Positions 1-7,860 of a stretch of 64,000 nt of DNA are shown here, one piece after another. A program made the position numbers and the translations under genes. The stretch is from JAUZRW01 sp034437755 (GTDB lineage: Bacteria > Chloroflexota > Anaerolineae > Aggregatilineales > Phototrophicaceae). Each line of letters begins with the position of its first letter. Positions within the stretch are counted from its first letter, which is position 1. The DNA lies in assembly GCA_034437755.1 (NCBI GenBank), contig DAOTTV010000051.1, positions 3,334 through 67,333 on the forward strand. The letters are read 5' to 3'. The notes beneath the pieces are model-generated. The model was not told the DNA's origin, did no database searches, and saw nothing but the letters and a program-made list of their open reading frames with translations.

Positions 1-373
1 CGCTCACTTCGGGTTGTAAGGAGTCGCTAGGAATATCGGCGACGTGTTGACACTCGTCCAGCATCTCGAATAGCAGATGGTCGATATCGGCTTGGAGCGA
101 TGTGCGCTCCTGCGCGCCGAGTGGCAATTGGTCAACCAATGCGAGGTGACGGGTGCGAAGTGTCGCCGTGATGCGTCGATAGCCCCGCTGGTTCGAGACT
201 TGCGCGAGATGTGCCGCTTCGAGCAGGTTGTCCGTCACGCCATCGAGTGCCGAGGCGACGATGACTAAATTCTTCCAGCGTTGTTTTTCGTGTAGGATGA
301 TGCTCAACACCTGTGAGAGGGCTGTGACTGTGCCGAGCGCGTTCCCCCCGAATTTCATAATGAGCGTACTCAT
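1..373 (-). CDS. Aspartokinase, N-terminal part (cut by window edge)
   Basis: Reading the minus strand from an ATG at 371-373 gives an open frame that runs off the left edge (about 124 residues visible). It opens with MSTLIMKFGGNALG, the KFGG nucleotide-binding motif of amino-acid kinases, followed by a VIVASALDGVTDNLLEAA stretch typical of the aspartokinase N-terminus. Aspartokinase phosphorylates L-aspartate in the first step of lysine, threonine and methionine synthesis. The usual KFGGTSV is KFGGNAL here, as in some aspartokinase-homoserine dehydrogenase fusions. Whether this is a lone LysC-type enzyme or a ThrA-type fusion cannot be seen because the C-terminal part lies outside the window. 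The gene is divergent from the PSP1 gene, with about 250 bp of shared upstream region. Confidence 0.82.
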   Translation of the reverse strand, partial: MSTLIMKFGGNALGTVTALSQVLSIILHEKQRWKNLVIVASALDGVTDNLLEAAHLAQVSNQRGYRRITATLRTRHLALVDQLPLGAQERTSLQADIDHLLFEMLDECQHVADIPSDSLQPEVS

Positions 374-623
374 GATGTGCGCGTCCTTGCTGTGATGTGT
401 GTAGTAACCGACCTTGACCATGTCAACATAAGGTTAAGTTATAACACGCCTGTCCATTTGTGCAGTGTGAACTTGCCAAGAGGTGATAATTGACATTGAT
501 CTGCGCCCAAATATTGAAATTCTACCCGCGATACATTACAGTAAATTTGATAGACATCTATCTTTAAAAAACAGATATTTCGTTAGCCCGATGCCATATT
601 GGGATAAATAAAGGTAAGTAGTT

Positions 624-1586
624 ATGGCTGATGTACCTGCGGAAAACATCGCACGAGAGCAAAAAGTTGCTGGCGTGCGCTTTACCAAAGTGGGCAAACT
701 GTACCACTTTCTTTATGACGACTATCCAGAATTGCAAGCTGGTGAGTTTGTGATCGTCCAGACGATGCGCGGACGACAGATGGGACAAGTCATGGGCTTC
801 ACCCATGCCCAGGGCGATCGTGACTATCGTCACATTCTGCGTCCGGCAACCGCCCGTGATCTCGTCTTGCGTCAGGAATGGGAAGCGAAAGAACCGGAAG
901 CCCTGCAAATGTGTCAGGATAAAGCGCTGGCACTCGGCGGTTTTCGTCAAGTCAAATTCATCGCGGCGAAATATAACTACGATGGCACCGCGATCACGTT
1001 TTTATACAGCGCTGAAGATAAAGTCGATACATCGCGCCTCGGACGTGAACTCCAGCGCATGTTCCCGGCAAAGGTCGATATGCGCCAGATTGGCCCGCGC
1101 GATGTCGCTAAGTTACTCGGCGGCTATGGCGCGTGCGGTGCTGAACGCTGTTGCAGTACTTTCTTGACCGACTTCAGCCCGATTTCGATCAAGATGGCGA
1201 AAGCACAAGGTATCTCCTTGAATCCGTCCGAGATTACGGGCATGTGTGGTCGCCTGCGCTGTTGCCTCGTGTACGAGTACGAACAATACGTACAGGCACG
1301 CAAGCAACTGCCACGCCGTAACAAGATCATCGGCACGCCTCACGGTGAGGGCAAAGTGATCGACGTTCATCCGTTAAAAGATGCCGTCAGCGTCTACATT
1401 CAAGATGTCGGCGTGAAAGAAGTCGAACGCGAGAAAATTGTGCCGCTAGAAGAACTGCGCGCCTTGGAGAAGAAAGCCAAAGAACCGTGTGACAAGCACG
1501 GCGATGGCGAATGCGATTGTGGCAAGCCCAAAGGTCAGCGCCGCGCTGACCAGACCGGCGACCCGACTGATAGCGACGATGCATGA
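624..1586 (+). CDS. ricT: PSP1 domain protein, RicT/YaaT-like
   Basis: A 320-residue protein of the PSP1 family. In Bacillus the homologue YaaT/RicT joins RicA and RicF in a complex that carries Fe-S clusters and affects RNA processing by RNase Y. The PSP1 core is seen in the first 240 residues: AGVRFTKVGKLYHF at the start, then the cysteine-rich blocks GACGAERCCSTF (around residue 170) and GMCGRLRCCLVYE (around residue 210) that are proposed to hold the clusters. A hydrophilic tail after about residue 275 has four more cysteines (CDKHGDGECDCGK) and an acidic end, and may be an added metal site. The start follows a weak AAGGTAAG ribosome site. RicA and RicF partners are not in the window, so only the family assignment is secure. 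Confidence 0.82.
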   Translation: MADVPAENIAREQKVAGVRFTKVGKLYHFLYDDYPELQAGEFVIVQTMRGRQMGQVMGFTHAQGDRDYRHILRPATARDLVLRQEWEAKEPEALQMCQDKALALGGFRQVKFIAAKYNYDGTAITFLYSAEDKVDTSRLGRELQRMFPAKVDMRQIGPRDVAKLLGGYGACGAERCCSTFLTDFSPISIKMAKAQGISLNPSEITGMCGRLRCCLVYEYEQYVQARKQLPRRNKIIGTPHGEGKVIDVHPLKDAVSVYIQDVGVKEVEREKIVPLEELRALEKKAKEPCDKHGDGECDCGKPKGQRRADQTGDPTDSDDA

Positions 1587-1992
1587 GTAATTCACCCGTT
1601 TAAACACTCGGCGGGCACGCGGGCAATGTATTGAAGACTCTATGTGAGCATTACTTAAGCATGGATGGGCATTTGCTGTAAGGTTTGCCACAATCAGCAT
1701 CATCTAATATGTAGGCTTTTATGTCGAACGTGTGCAATATCTATTTAGGGCTTTGCCCTAAGACCCATGAGCTTTTTCAAAAGCTCAACCAAAACTTTCA
1801 CAGCTTGCTCTTTTCAACGCAATAGCTTTGAAAACAAATGGTTTCAAAAGGCGTAAGCCTTTTGCAGGGTACGGGGCAGCGTCCCACTTTGCACAACGTG
1901 TACACATGAGCCAATACGTATGATTGTTTTGGACAGAGAAGCACTGCGCTTCTTTGCTTTTTGCTGATTCACACACGATAGAAAGGTACGTC
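1587..1992. repeat. Gene-free stretch with an array of short hairpins
   Basis: No gene is supported here. From 1745 to 1953 there are five separate short inverted repeats: TTAGGGC/GCCCTAA (1745-1761), GAGCTTTT/AAAAGCTC (1769-1786), TTTGAAA/TTTCAAA (1827-1848), AAAAGGC/GCCTTTT (1846-1863) and AGAAGC/GCTTCT (1937-1953). Bases 1787-1817, read on the minus strand, match 45120-45148 almost exactly, so part of this spacer is a dispersed repeat. The first hairpins could also end transcription of the PSP1 gene, although none has a clean T-tract. Confidence 0.55.
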
Positions 1993-2748
1993 ATGACAGA
2001 CGACGCAACCCAACCCGATACCGCAGATCAGACCGATACGACCGCCCCGCGCCGCGTTCTCGGCGTGTTCGCCCATCCGGATGATGCAGAATTCTTCGCA
2101 GGCGGCACGTTTGCGCGTTGGGCGGCTGAGGGCGCAGAGATTACATTTGTGCTCGCTACTAGCGGCGACAAGGGCAGTCCAGAACTGGAGATGACCAGCG
2201 CGACCCTCGCCAAAATCCGCGAAGAAGAGAGCGTCAATGCCGCGCACAAACTCGGCGTGAAAGATGTGGTTTTCCTGCGGTATAAAGATGGCGAGTTATT
2301 CCCGACGCTTGACTTACGGCGCGATGTCACGCGACAAATCCGCTTGAAGCAACCAGATGTCGTCGTCACGCTTGATCCGCATCGCTACTGGTATGGCTCA
2401 CGCGGGATCAACCATCCCGATCATCGGGCGATTGGTGCGGCGACGCTAGAAGCCGTCTTCCCGACAGCGCGTGACCGCCTGAACTTCATTGAATTGGAGC
2501 GCGACGAAGGATTAGCCCCACACAAAGCCCTGACGGTCTATATCGCAGGCGTCGAAACGCCGACCGTCACCGTCGATGTGACAGCGCACATTCAAACGCA
2601 GGTCAACGCGCTGATCGAACACAAGAGCCAAATCAAGACCCCTGATGAGCTATACGACCGCATCTACACGCGCTCGCTCGACCCCGACGCGCCGCCGGAA
2701 GCTCCCCGTAATATCGAACGCTTTCATATGATACAATTACGAGGCTAA
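1993..2748 (+). CDS. PIG-L (LmbE) family de-N-acetylase
   Basis: A 251-residue zinc-dependent deacetylase of the GlcNAc-PI / MshB / BshB family, which removes acetyl groups from N-acetylglucosaminyl conjugates. The metal site is visible as FAHPDDAEFFAGGT near the N-terminus (His-Pro-Asp-Asp-Ala-Glu, around residues 23-28) and NHPDHRAIG near residue 140. The frame is open upstream to 1924, but the ATG at 1993 is preferred: GAAAGG lies about 7 nt before it and the upstream residues do not resemble the family. No signal peptide is seen, so it is probably cytoplasmic. A bacillithiol- or mycothiol-type role is possible, but no thiol-synthesis partner is adjacent. A second family member lies at 26237-27124. 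Confidence 0.85.
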   Translation: MTDDATQPDTADQTDTTAPRRVLGVFAHPDDAEFFAGGTFARWAAEGAEITFVLATSGDKGSPELEMTSATLAKIREEESVNAAHKLGVKDVVFLRYKDGELFPTLDLRRDVTRQIRLKQPDVVVTLDPHRYWYGSRGINHPDHRAIGAATLEAVFPTARDRLNFIELERDEGLAPHKALTVYIAGVETPTVTVDVTAHIQTQVNALIEHKSQIKTPDELYDRIYTRSLDPDAPPEAPRNIERFHMIQLRG

Positions 2749-2839
2749 AGCGTATCACAACGGTACACACCACGCATACATAACAGCTAAGCGCGTAATT
2801 TTCTTGAATGATATTTAAGCCGTGATGGAGACAGAACCC

Positions 2840-4027
2840 ATGACAAAGATTGACTTCAATGCAGAAGCACAGGCGATGCGCGAAGAACTGGTTGAGCGCC
2901 GCCGTGATTTTCACATGCATCCTGAAACCGCATTTGAAGAAGTGCGAACGTCCGGTATCGTTGCCGAGCAACTGGGACAACTGGGCTTAGAGGTGCAGAC
3001 TGGCATCGGTAAAACGGGCGTGATCGGCATCCTCGAAGGCGATCAAGAAGGCCCGACGGTGCTGGTGCGTGCGGATATGGATGCCCTGCCGATGCAAGAA
3101 CTGAACGAACGCGATTATGCCTCACAGGTCGATGGCAAGATGCACGCCTGCGGTCACGATGGGCATACGTCGATCGCGCTGGGCGTGGCGAAGTTGTTTG
3201 CCAAGCATCGCGATAAGCTCAAGGGACGTATCAAGTTCGTGTTCCAACCAGCCGAAGAAATCGGGCAAGGAGCGCGGGCAATGGTCGAAGATGGCGCGCT
3301 GGAGAATCCGCGTCCGGATGTGACGTTCGGTTTGCACCTGTGGAACGATGCGCCCTTGGGCAACGTCTCGCTGACACAAGGGCCGGTGATGGCGGCGGCA
3401 TCGGTCTTCACGATCAAGATACAGGGCAAGGGCGGTCATGGCGCACAACCACAAAAGGCGATTGATCCGGTCGTTTGTGCTTCGCACATCACCACTGCTT
3501 TACAGACGATTGTCGCACGCAATGCCAAACCGCTTGACGCGGCGGTCGTCTCGGTGACGCAAATCCACACAGGGACGGCACTCAACATCATCCCCGATCA
3601 CGCCGAGATGAGCGGCACATTCCGCACGTATACGCACGAGATGCGCGATTTAGTCGACCGGCGTATCCGTGAGATTGCGACGAACGTCGCCACTGCGCTG
3701 GAATGTACGGTCGAGATTGATATTCAGCATCATACCGAGGCGGTCGTCAATCATGCTGATATCACCGCGATAACCAAACAAGCCTTCAAAGCGCTGGGCG
3801 TATCCGATCATCAATTCTTTGAAGAGCGCACGATGGGCGCGGAAGATGTCGGCATGTTCATGACCGATGTCCCGGGGACGTTCTTCTTCCTCGGCAGTGC
3901 AAATGAACCGCGCGGCTTGCATTACGCGCATCATCATCCGCGTTTTGATTTTGACGAAGACGTGTTGCCGATGGGCGTGGCGCTGATGTCGGCAGCTGTT
4001 GCTGAGTATGTCGCAAGCGAGGCATAA
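2840..4027 (+). CDS. M20 family amidohydrolase (N-acyl-amino-acid type)
   Basis: A 395-residue metallopeptidase of the M20D amidohydrolase group (IAA-amino acid hydrolase, hippurate hydrolase, N-acetyl-diaminopimelate deacetylase). These enzymes hydrolyse N-acyl amino acids using two metal ions. Motifs in order: RADMDALPMQE, HACGHDGHTSIALG (first metal ligands), FQPAEEIGQGA (catalytic Glu pair), MGAEDVGMFM and a His-rich HYAHHHPRFDFDE near the C-terminus. The frame also offers GTG at 2822 and ATG at 2825, but ATG 2840 has GGAG nine bases upstream and begins the family-like sequence. Its stop overlaps the start of the next gene (TAATG), so the two are probably co-translated. Substrate cannot be told from sequence. 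Confidence 0.88.
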   Translation: MTKIDFNAEAQAMREELVERRRDFHMHPETAFEEVRTSGIVAEQLGQLGLEVQTGIGKTGVIGILEGDQEGPTVLVRADMDALPMQELNERDYASQVDGKMHACGHDGHTSIALGVAKLFAKHRDKLKGRIKFVFQPAEEIGQGARAMVEDGALENPRPDVTFGLHLWNDAPLGNVSLTQGPVMAAASVFTIKIQGKGGHGAQPQKAIDPVVCASHITTALQTIVARNAKPLDAAVVSVTQIHTGTALNIIPDHAEMSGTFRTYTHEMRDLVDRRIREIATNVATALECTVEIDIQHHTEAVVNHADITAITKQAFKALGVSDHQFFEERTMGAEDVGMFMTDVPGTFFFLGSANEPRGLHYAHHHPRFDFDEDVLPMGVALMSAAVAEYVASEA

Positions 4028-4680
4028 TGTCGGACAATACACTGCAATATATATCGGGCAAGGGCTGGTTGATCTTCTCTGGTGGCAATCGCGCTGGTAG
4101 CCCGACCCGCGCCAAAGCCCTGACGCGCGCCAGTGGATTCGGCACGACTGTCTATATATCGCTGGCGGATGATGGCGGCGATGCTTTGATGGACGATATG
4201 GAAGATTTAGGTGGGCGCACCGGCTACTTCATTGATCTGCTGTACGATCAGCCTGAGACGATCAAAGAAGAGATGGAAGCGGCGACGATGGTCGTGATCG
4301 AAGTTGGGTCGAGCATTGATGCGCTGTATCGTGCCTTGCAAGGCGCACCGCTAGCGACAATCCTAGCCGCTTACCAACGCGGGGCTGTCATCCTCATTGA
4401 AGGGCTGGCGGTCAACCTCTTTGGGCGCTGGGTCGTATCGGATAGTGGCGATTTGCTGGAGGGCTTTAACTGGGTGAAGAACACATTCATTGAGCCGGAG
4501 TCAACATCGGCGACCGAGTCGCGTGCTGTGCAAGCCGTTTTGAATCAGATCGATGATGCGATGGCGGTCAATATCGGCCTTGGGTCGGCACTGGTGCTGG
4601 GGCAGAGCCAAGTCGAAGTCTGGGGCGATGAAGTCACAATCTCGCTCGGACGTACCTATGCCGCCGATCAGGATGAGTGA
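4027..4680 (+). CDS. Unknown protein, possibly a degenerate S51/cyanophycinase-like fold
   Basis: A 217-residue soluble protein whose ATG overlaps the stop of the M20 gene by one base, so the two are likely translated together. The pattern GWLIFSGGN at the start, an alternating strand-helix arrangement, and a hydrophobic AVILIEGLAVNLFG around residues 120-133 recall the cyanophycinase/peptidase E (S51) fold. The usual nucleophile block (G-x-S-A-G-A) is absent: the equivalent position reads EGLAVN. If the fold assignment is right, it is not a normal S51 peptidase. It could equally be an unrelated family. Functional link to the amidohydrolase is inferred from coupling only. Confidence 0.5.
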   Translation: MSDNTLQYISGKGWLIFSGGNRAGSPTRAKALTRASGFGTTVYISLADDGGDALMDDMEDLGGRTGYFIDLLYDQPETIKEEMEAATMVVIEVGSSIDALYRALQGAPLATILAAYQRGAVILIEGLAVNLFGRWVVSDSGDLLEGFNWVKNTFIEPESTSATESRAVQAVLNQIDDAMAVNIGLGSALVLGQSQVEVWGDEVTISLGRTYAADQDE

Positions 4681-4742
4681 GCGACCCCGTTAGGTCGCAT
4701 CTAGCCTCTCGCGGGTGCGGTGTCGGTCGGCGGGCACGCACC

Positions 4743-4771
4743 TTAAACTTTAAAAACCCGATCTTTATGAT
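4743..4771 (+). promoter_or_regulatory. Candidate sigma70-type promoter of purA
   Basis: TTAAAC (4743-4748) and TATGAT (4766-4771) are separated by 17 bp, about 100 bp before purA and just upstream of the leader hairpin at 4799-4831. This is a reading by eye, with no experimental support. Confidence 0.4.
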
Positions 4772-4798
4772 AAAATCGCTACGCAAAAAAACAATCAG

Positions 4799-4835
4799 CG
4801 CAGGGGCTGGCATATCCGATCTTCCCCTGCGTTTT
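4799..4835 (+). terminator. Hairpin plus T-run in the purA leader
   Basis: CGCAGGGG (4799-4806) and CCCCTGCG (4824-4831) form a perfect 8-bp stem with a 17-nt loop, followed directly by TTTT. It lies between the candidate purA promoter and the purA start, so it may be an attenuator. It could instead be a terminator for the upstream M20 unit. Confidence 0.5.
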
Positions 4836-4872
4836 GCGTGTCTACTAATCGTTATTAGGGGGAAATTTCAAC

Positions 4873-6159
4873 ATGCCTATTACAGTGGTTATTGGCGCAC
4901 AATGGGGTGATGAGGGCAAAGGACGCTATGTCGATTGGTTCGCGGCGGATGCACAGATTGTCGCGCGCTATGCCGGTGGCGATAATGCCGGTCACACCGT
5001 CGCTGTCGCGGGCACAGTCTATAAAATGCACTTGATCCCGTCTGGCATCTTGCATACGGGAGTGATGGCGATCATGGGCAATGGAATGGTCATCAATCCG
5101 GTCAATCTCGTCGCTGAGATGCAACGTCTGCGCGAAGAGGGCGTGAGCGTCACACCGGATAACCTGATGATTAGCCCGCGCGCGCACATTATCACGCCGG
5201 CTCACATCGCGCTTGATCGCGCAAAAGAGGTGGCACGTGGCGGCAAAGCCATCGGCACGACCTTACGCGGCATCGGCCCGGCATATTTGGATAAGACGGG
5301 GCGTAAGGGTCTGCGGACGGGCTTGTTGCTCAACAGTGAGGACTTTGCCGAAGCGTTGACCGAATCGCTGACAGCGCATAACCAGACCTTGATCGCTGAT
5401 GGTCATGATCCGGTTGATATTGAGACCAGCGTGCAAACTTATCTCGATGCCGCCGACCACCTGCGCCCCTACATCCACGATACGTCTATTTATCTCAGCC
5501 AACGGCTCGCAGACGGCGCGACAGTCATCTGTGAGGGCGCACAGGGGACATTGCTCGACATTGATCACGGCAGTTATCCTTACGTGACCAGTTCAAACCC
5601 GACGGTTGGCGGTGCCTTGACCGGACTGGGCATCGGCGCGACACACGTCAATCGCGTGGTAGGGGTGGCGAAAGCCTTCAGCACGCGCGTCGGTGGCGGC
5701 CCGATGCCGACCGAAGAAGACGGCGCGATTGCTGATCGTTTGCGTGGGACGGGCGATAACTACTGGGATGAGTTCGGCACGACGACCGGTCGTCCGCGCC
5801 GCTGTGGATGGTTGGATACAGCCTTGTTGCGTTATAGTGTGGCGGTCAACGGTTTTACAGAATTATTGCTGACCAAGCTCGACGTTCTCAGTGGCTTCGA
5901 GCAACTCAAGGTCGCGGTTGCCTATGAGATCAACGGCGAACGCCACGATTACCCGCCGAGTACAGTCACTGATTTAGCGCGCGCTACACCGATATACGAG
6001 ACGCTGGCGGGCTGGTCAGAGGATATTTCTGGCGCACGCACCTTAGAAGATTTGCCAAATGCGGCACAACAGTATATAAAACGAGTAGAAGACCTGTGTG
6101 GAGTGCCTATAAAATTTGTGAGTGTCGGACCTGAACGCCACCAAACAGTAGAATTGTAA
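4873..6159 (+). CDS. purA: Adenylosuccinate synthetase
   Basis: A 428-residue enzyme joining IMP and aspartate with GTP to make adenylosuccinate, the first step from IMP to AMP. The N-terminal GTP/IMP loop reads GAQWGDEGKGRYVDW (GDEGKG is the diagnostic P-loop). Further family blocks are GDNAGHTV, GTTLRGIGPAYLDKTGRKG, EGAQGTLLDIDHGSYPYVTSSNP and GRPRRCGWLD. Length is normal for bacteria. The ATG is preceded by AGGGGGA. The BtuF-like gene starts 2 bp after its stop, so the two are probably on one transcript. Confidence 0.97.
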   Translation: MPITVVIGAQWGDEGKGRYVDWFAADAQIVARYAGGDNAGHTVAVAGTVYKMHLIPSGILHTGVMAIMGNGMVINPVNLVAEMQRLREEGVSVTPDNLMISPRAHIITPAHIALDRAKEVARGGKAIGTTLRGIGPAYLDKTGRKGLRTGLLLNSEDFAEALTESLTAHNQTLIADGHDPVDIETSVQTYLDAADHLRPYIHDTSIYLSQRLADGATVICEGAQGTLLDIDHGSYPYVTSSNPTVGGALTGLGIGATHVNRVVGVAKAFSTRVGGGPMPTEEDGAIADRLRGTGDNYWDEFGTTTGRPRRCGWLDTALLRYSVAVNGFTELLLTKLDVLSGFEQLKVAVAYEINGERHDYPPSTVTDLARATPIYETLAGWSEDISGARTLEDLPNAAQQYIKRVEDLCGVPIKFVSVGPERHQTVEL

Positions 6160-6161
6160 TC

Positions 6162-7061
6162 ATGAGCCAAGAAACGTATACCTACACGATGGATGCACCT
6201 GTCGATCACCCACCGCGCACGGTTGTATCGCTGGTACCTAGTATGACCGAGTCGCTATTCGTCCTCAATCTAGGCGATCGCCTCATCGGGCGCACGGATT
6301 ATTGCATCTATCCGCAGGATCAAGTTGCGTCCGTGCCGACATTCGGCGGGACGAAAGACCCTGACATCGCGCGCATCATCGACCTGCAACCCGACCTCGT
6401 AATGGCGAACTATGAAGAGAATCGCAAGCCGGATGTTGAAGCCCTGCGCGCGGCGGGTATTCCCGTCTGGGTGACCTTCCCGCGTACAGTCGCAGATGTT
6501 TTCGTCATCCTGTGGAATATTATGTACTTGTTCGATGAGACAACGATGGTGCCTCGCATCCGCCTGACGGAGCAGATTTATGATCGTTTTCTCAATCGTG
6601 CCGAAGCTGAAGAAGACGAGTTGCCGCGGGTCTTCGTCCCTATCTGGCACGATCCGCTGATGACGGCTAATCAAGAGACTTACCTGCATGACATTCTCTT
6701 TGTCTGTGGTGGCAAAAACGTCTTCGCAGAGCGACAACGGCAATTCCCACTGAAAGCCGATCTCGGCGAAGCTGATCCTTTGCCGGTGGATAGCCCGCGC
6801 GTGCAGGGGCGCGATACTCGCTATCCGCGCATCTCATGGGATGAAGTCGAGGCGGCACAACCAGATGTTATCCTGTTGCCAGGTGAGCCGTATGCCTTCA
6901 CCGAAGAACATCTACCCCTGTTCCAGAAGCTAGATGTCCCCGCGGCGAAGAACAAGCGCATTCATCTGGTAGATGGCTCGTGGTTGACGTGGCACGGGAC
7001 GCGGGTCGCCTATGCACTGGACAATCTACCGACCATCTTGAGAGGGGATAAGCCCAAATGA
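6162..7061 (+). CDS. BtuF-like helical-backbone binding protein without signal peptide
   Basis: A 299-residue protein of the cobalamin/haem/siderophore binding-protein fold (BtuF, FhuD class). Seen near the start: VVSLVPSMTESLF and LGDRLIGRTDYCIYP, then a GGTKDPDIARIIDLQPDLVMA block that is very typical of BtuF-like proteins. Normal members are exported lipoproteins or periplasmic proteins, but here the N-terminus (MSQETYTYTMDAPVDHP) has no signal peptide or lipobox, so the protein is predicted to be cytoplasmic. No permease or ATPase is nearby. It ends in an ATGA overlap with a histidine kinase gene, suggesting the two products work together, perhaps as ligand sensor and kinase. That role is inference. 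Confidence 0.78.
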   Translation: MSQETYTYTMDAPVDHPPRTVVSLVPSMTESLFVLNLGDRLIGRTDYCIYPQDQVASVPTFGGTKDPDIARIIDLQPDLVMANYEENRKPDVEALRAAGIPVWVTFPRTVADVFVILWNIMYLFDETTMVPRIRLTEQIYDRFLNRAEAEEDELPRVFVPIWHDPLMTANQETYLHDILFVCGGKNVFAERQRQFPLKADLGEADPLPVDSPRVQGRDTRYPRISWDEVEAAQPDVILLPGEPYAFTEEHLPLFQKLDVPAAKNKRIHLVDGSWLTWHGTRVAYALDNLPTILRGDKPK

Positions 7062-7855
7062 ACGATGATCTGAGTCCGTCGGACAGTTTCAACACGCTGA
7101 ACGACTTCGCCCATGATTTGCGTGCGCCCTTGAGTGCCGCCAAGAGTTTCATCGAATTGATGGAAACCGCCGGCGATCTGACCGTCGAGCAAGTCGCGTT
7201 CTCTAACAAGGCTCTAAAAGCCCTCAGCCGCGCGCAGACGGCAATTGATGAATTGCTGGATTATACACGCATCGTGAATGCCGAGCATATCGACATGCAG
7301 AATTGCGATATGCTGGAAGCGATTGATGATACGCTTGATATCCTCATGCCGGACGTGCGACGGCGACGGATTCAGATCGAAGTCGATATTCGCCCTCCCT
7401 TGAACTTCGTCTTTGCACAAGAGCGTATGCTCGGACACTTGATGCAGAACTTGATCAGCAATGCGATCAAGTACAACGTCGATAACGGGCGCGTGCAAAT
7501 CTCAGCAGAGGATTTGGGCGATTTTATCCAATTCCATGTGCGGGATACGGGCATTGGCATCCCGCAAGAAGCGCAGGATTTCGTCTTCGAGCGTTTCTTC
7601 CGCGTCAAGCAAGTGCGTGACCGCCGCATCGAGGGTACAGGGCTGGGATTAGCGATCACCAAGACGATCGTCGAGAAGCACGGCGGGCAGATCACGCTTA
7701 AGAGTACCGAGGGCGAAGGTACCACCTTCAGCTTCACGCTCCCGCATGCGTCGTCCTCATCATCGGATTATGGACGTGAGCGCACCGATGACTTAGACGA
7801 CCGCATGCAGGAATCACGCGAGTCACATGATGATATTGATACAGGCATGTACTGA
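7058..7855 (+). CDS. Sensorless cytoplasmic histidine kinase
   Basis: A 265-residue protein made only of a HisKA dimerisation/phosphoacceptor domain (phosphoacceptor His19 in FAHDLRAPLSA) and a HATPase_c domain. The N box is LMQNLISNAIKYN, G1 is DTGIGIPQE, the F box is FERFFRVK, G2 is GTGLGLAITK and G3 is GEGTTFSFTLP. It has no transmembrane segment or recognisable PAS/GAF sensor domain. The tail after about residue 230 is Ser/Asp-rich. The start overlaps the BtuF-like gene by 4 bp. No response regulator is adjacent: a single receiver protein lies far away at 53104. It could signal to an unlinked regulator, with input supplied by its coupled partner. Confidence 0.88.
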   Translation: MNDDLSPSDSFNTLNDFAHDLRAPLSAAKSFIELMETAGDLTVEQVAFSNKALKALSRAQTAIDELLDYTRIVNAEHIDMQNCDMLEAIDDTLDILMPDVRRRRIQIEVDIRPPLNFVFAQERMLGHLMQNLISNAIKYNVDNGRVQISAEDLGDFIQFHVRDTGIGIPQEAQDFVFERFFRVKQVRDRRIEGTGLGLAITKTIVEKHGGQITLKSTEGEGTTFSFTLPHASSSSSDYGRERTDDLDDRMQESRESHDDIDTGMY

Positions 7856-7860
7856 TTGGT

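Noticed and set aside
77..268. 63-codon plus-strand open frame at the left end
   Set aside because: It lies opposite the aspartokinase reading frame, which has clear family motifs.
4677..4910. 77-codon plus-strand frame between the unknown protein and purA
   Set aside because: It covers the purA promoter, leader hairpin and ribosome site and has no family-like sequence.
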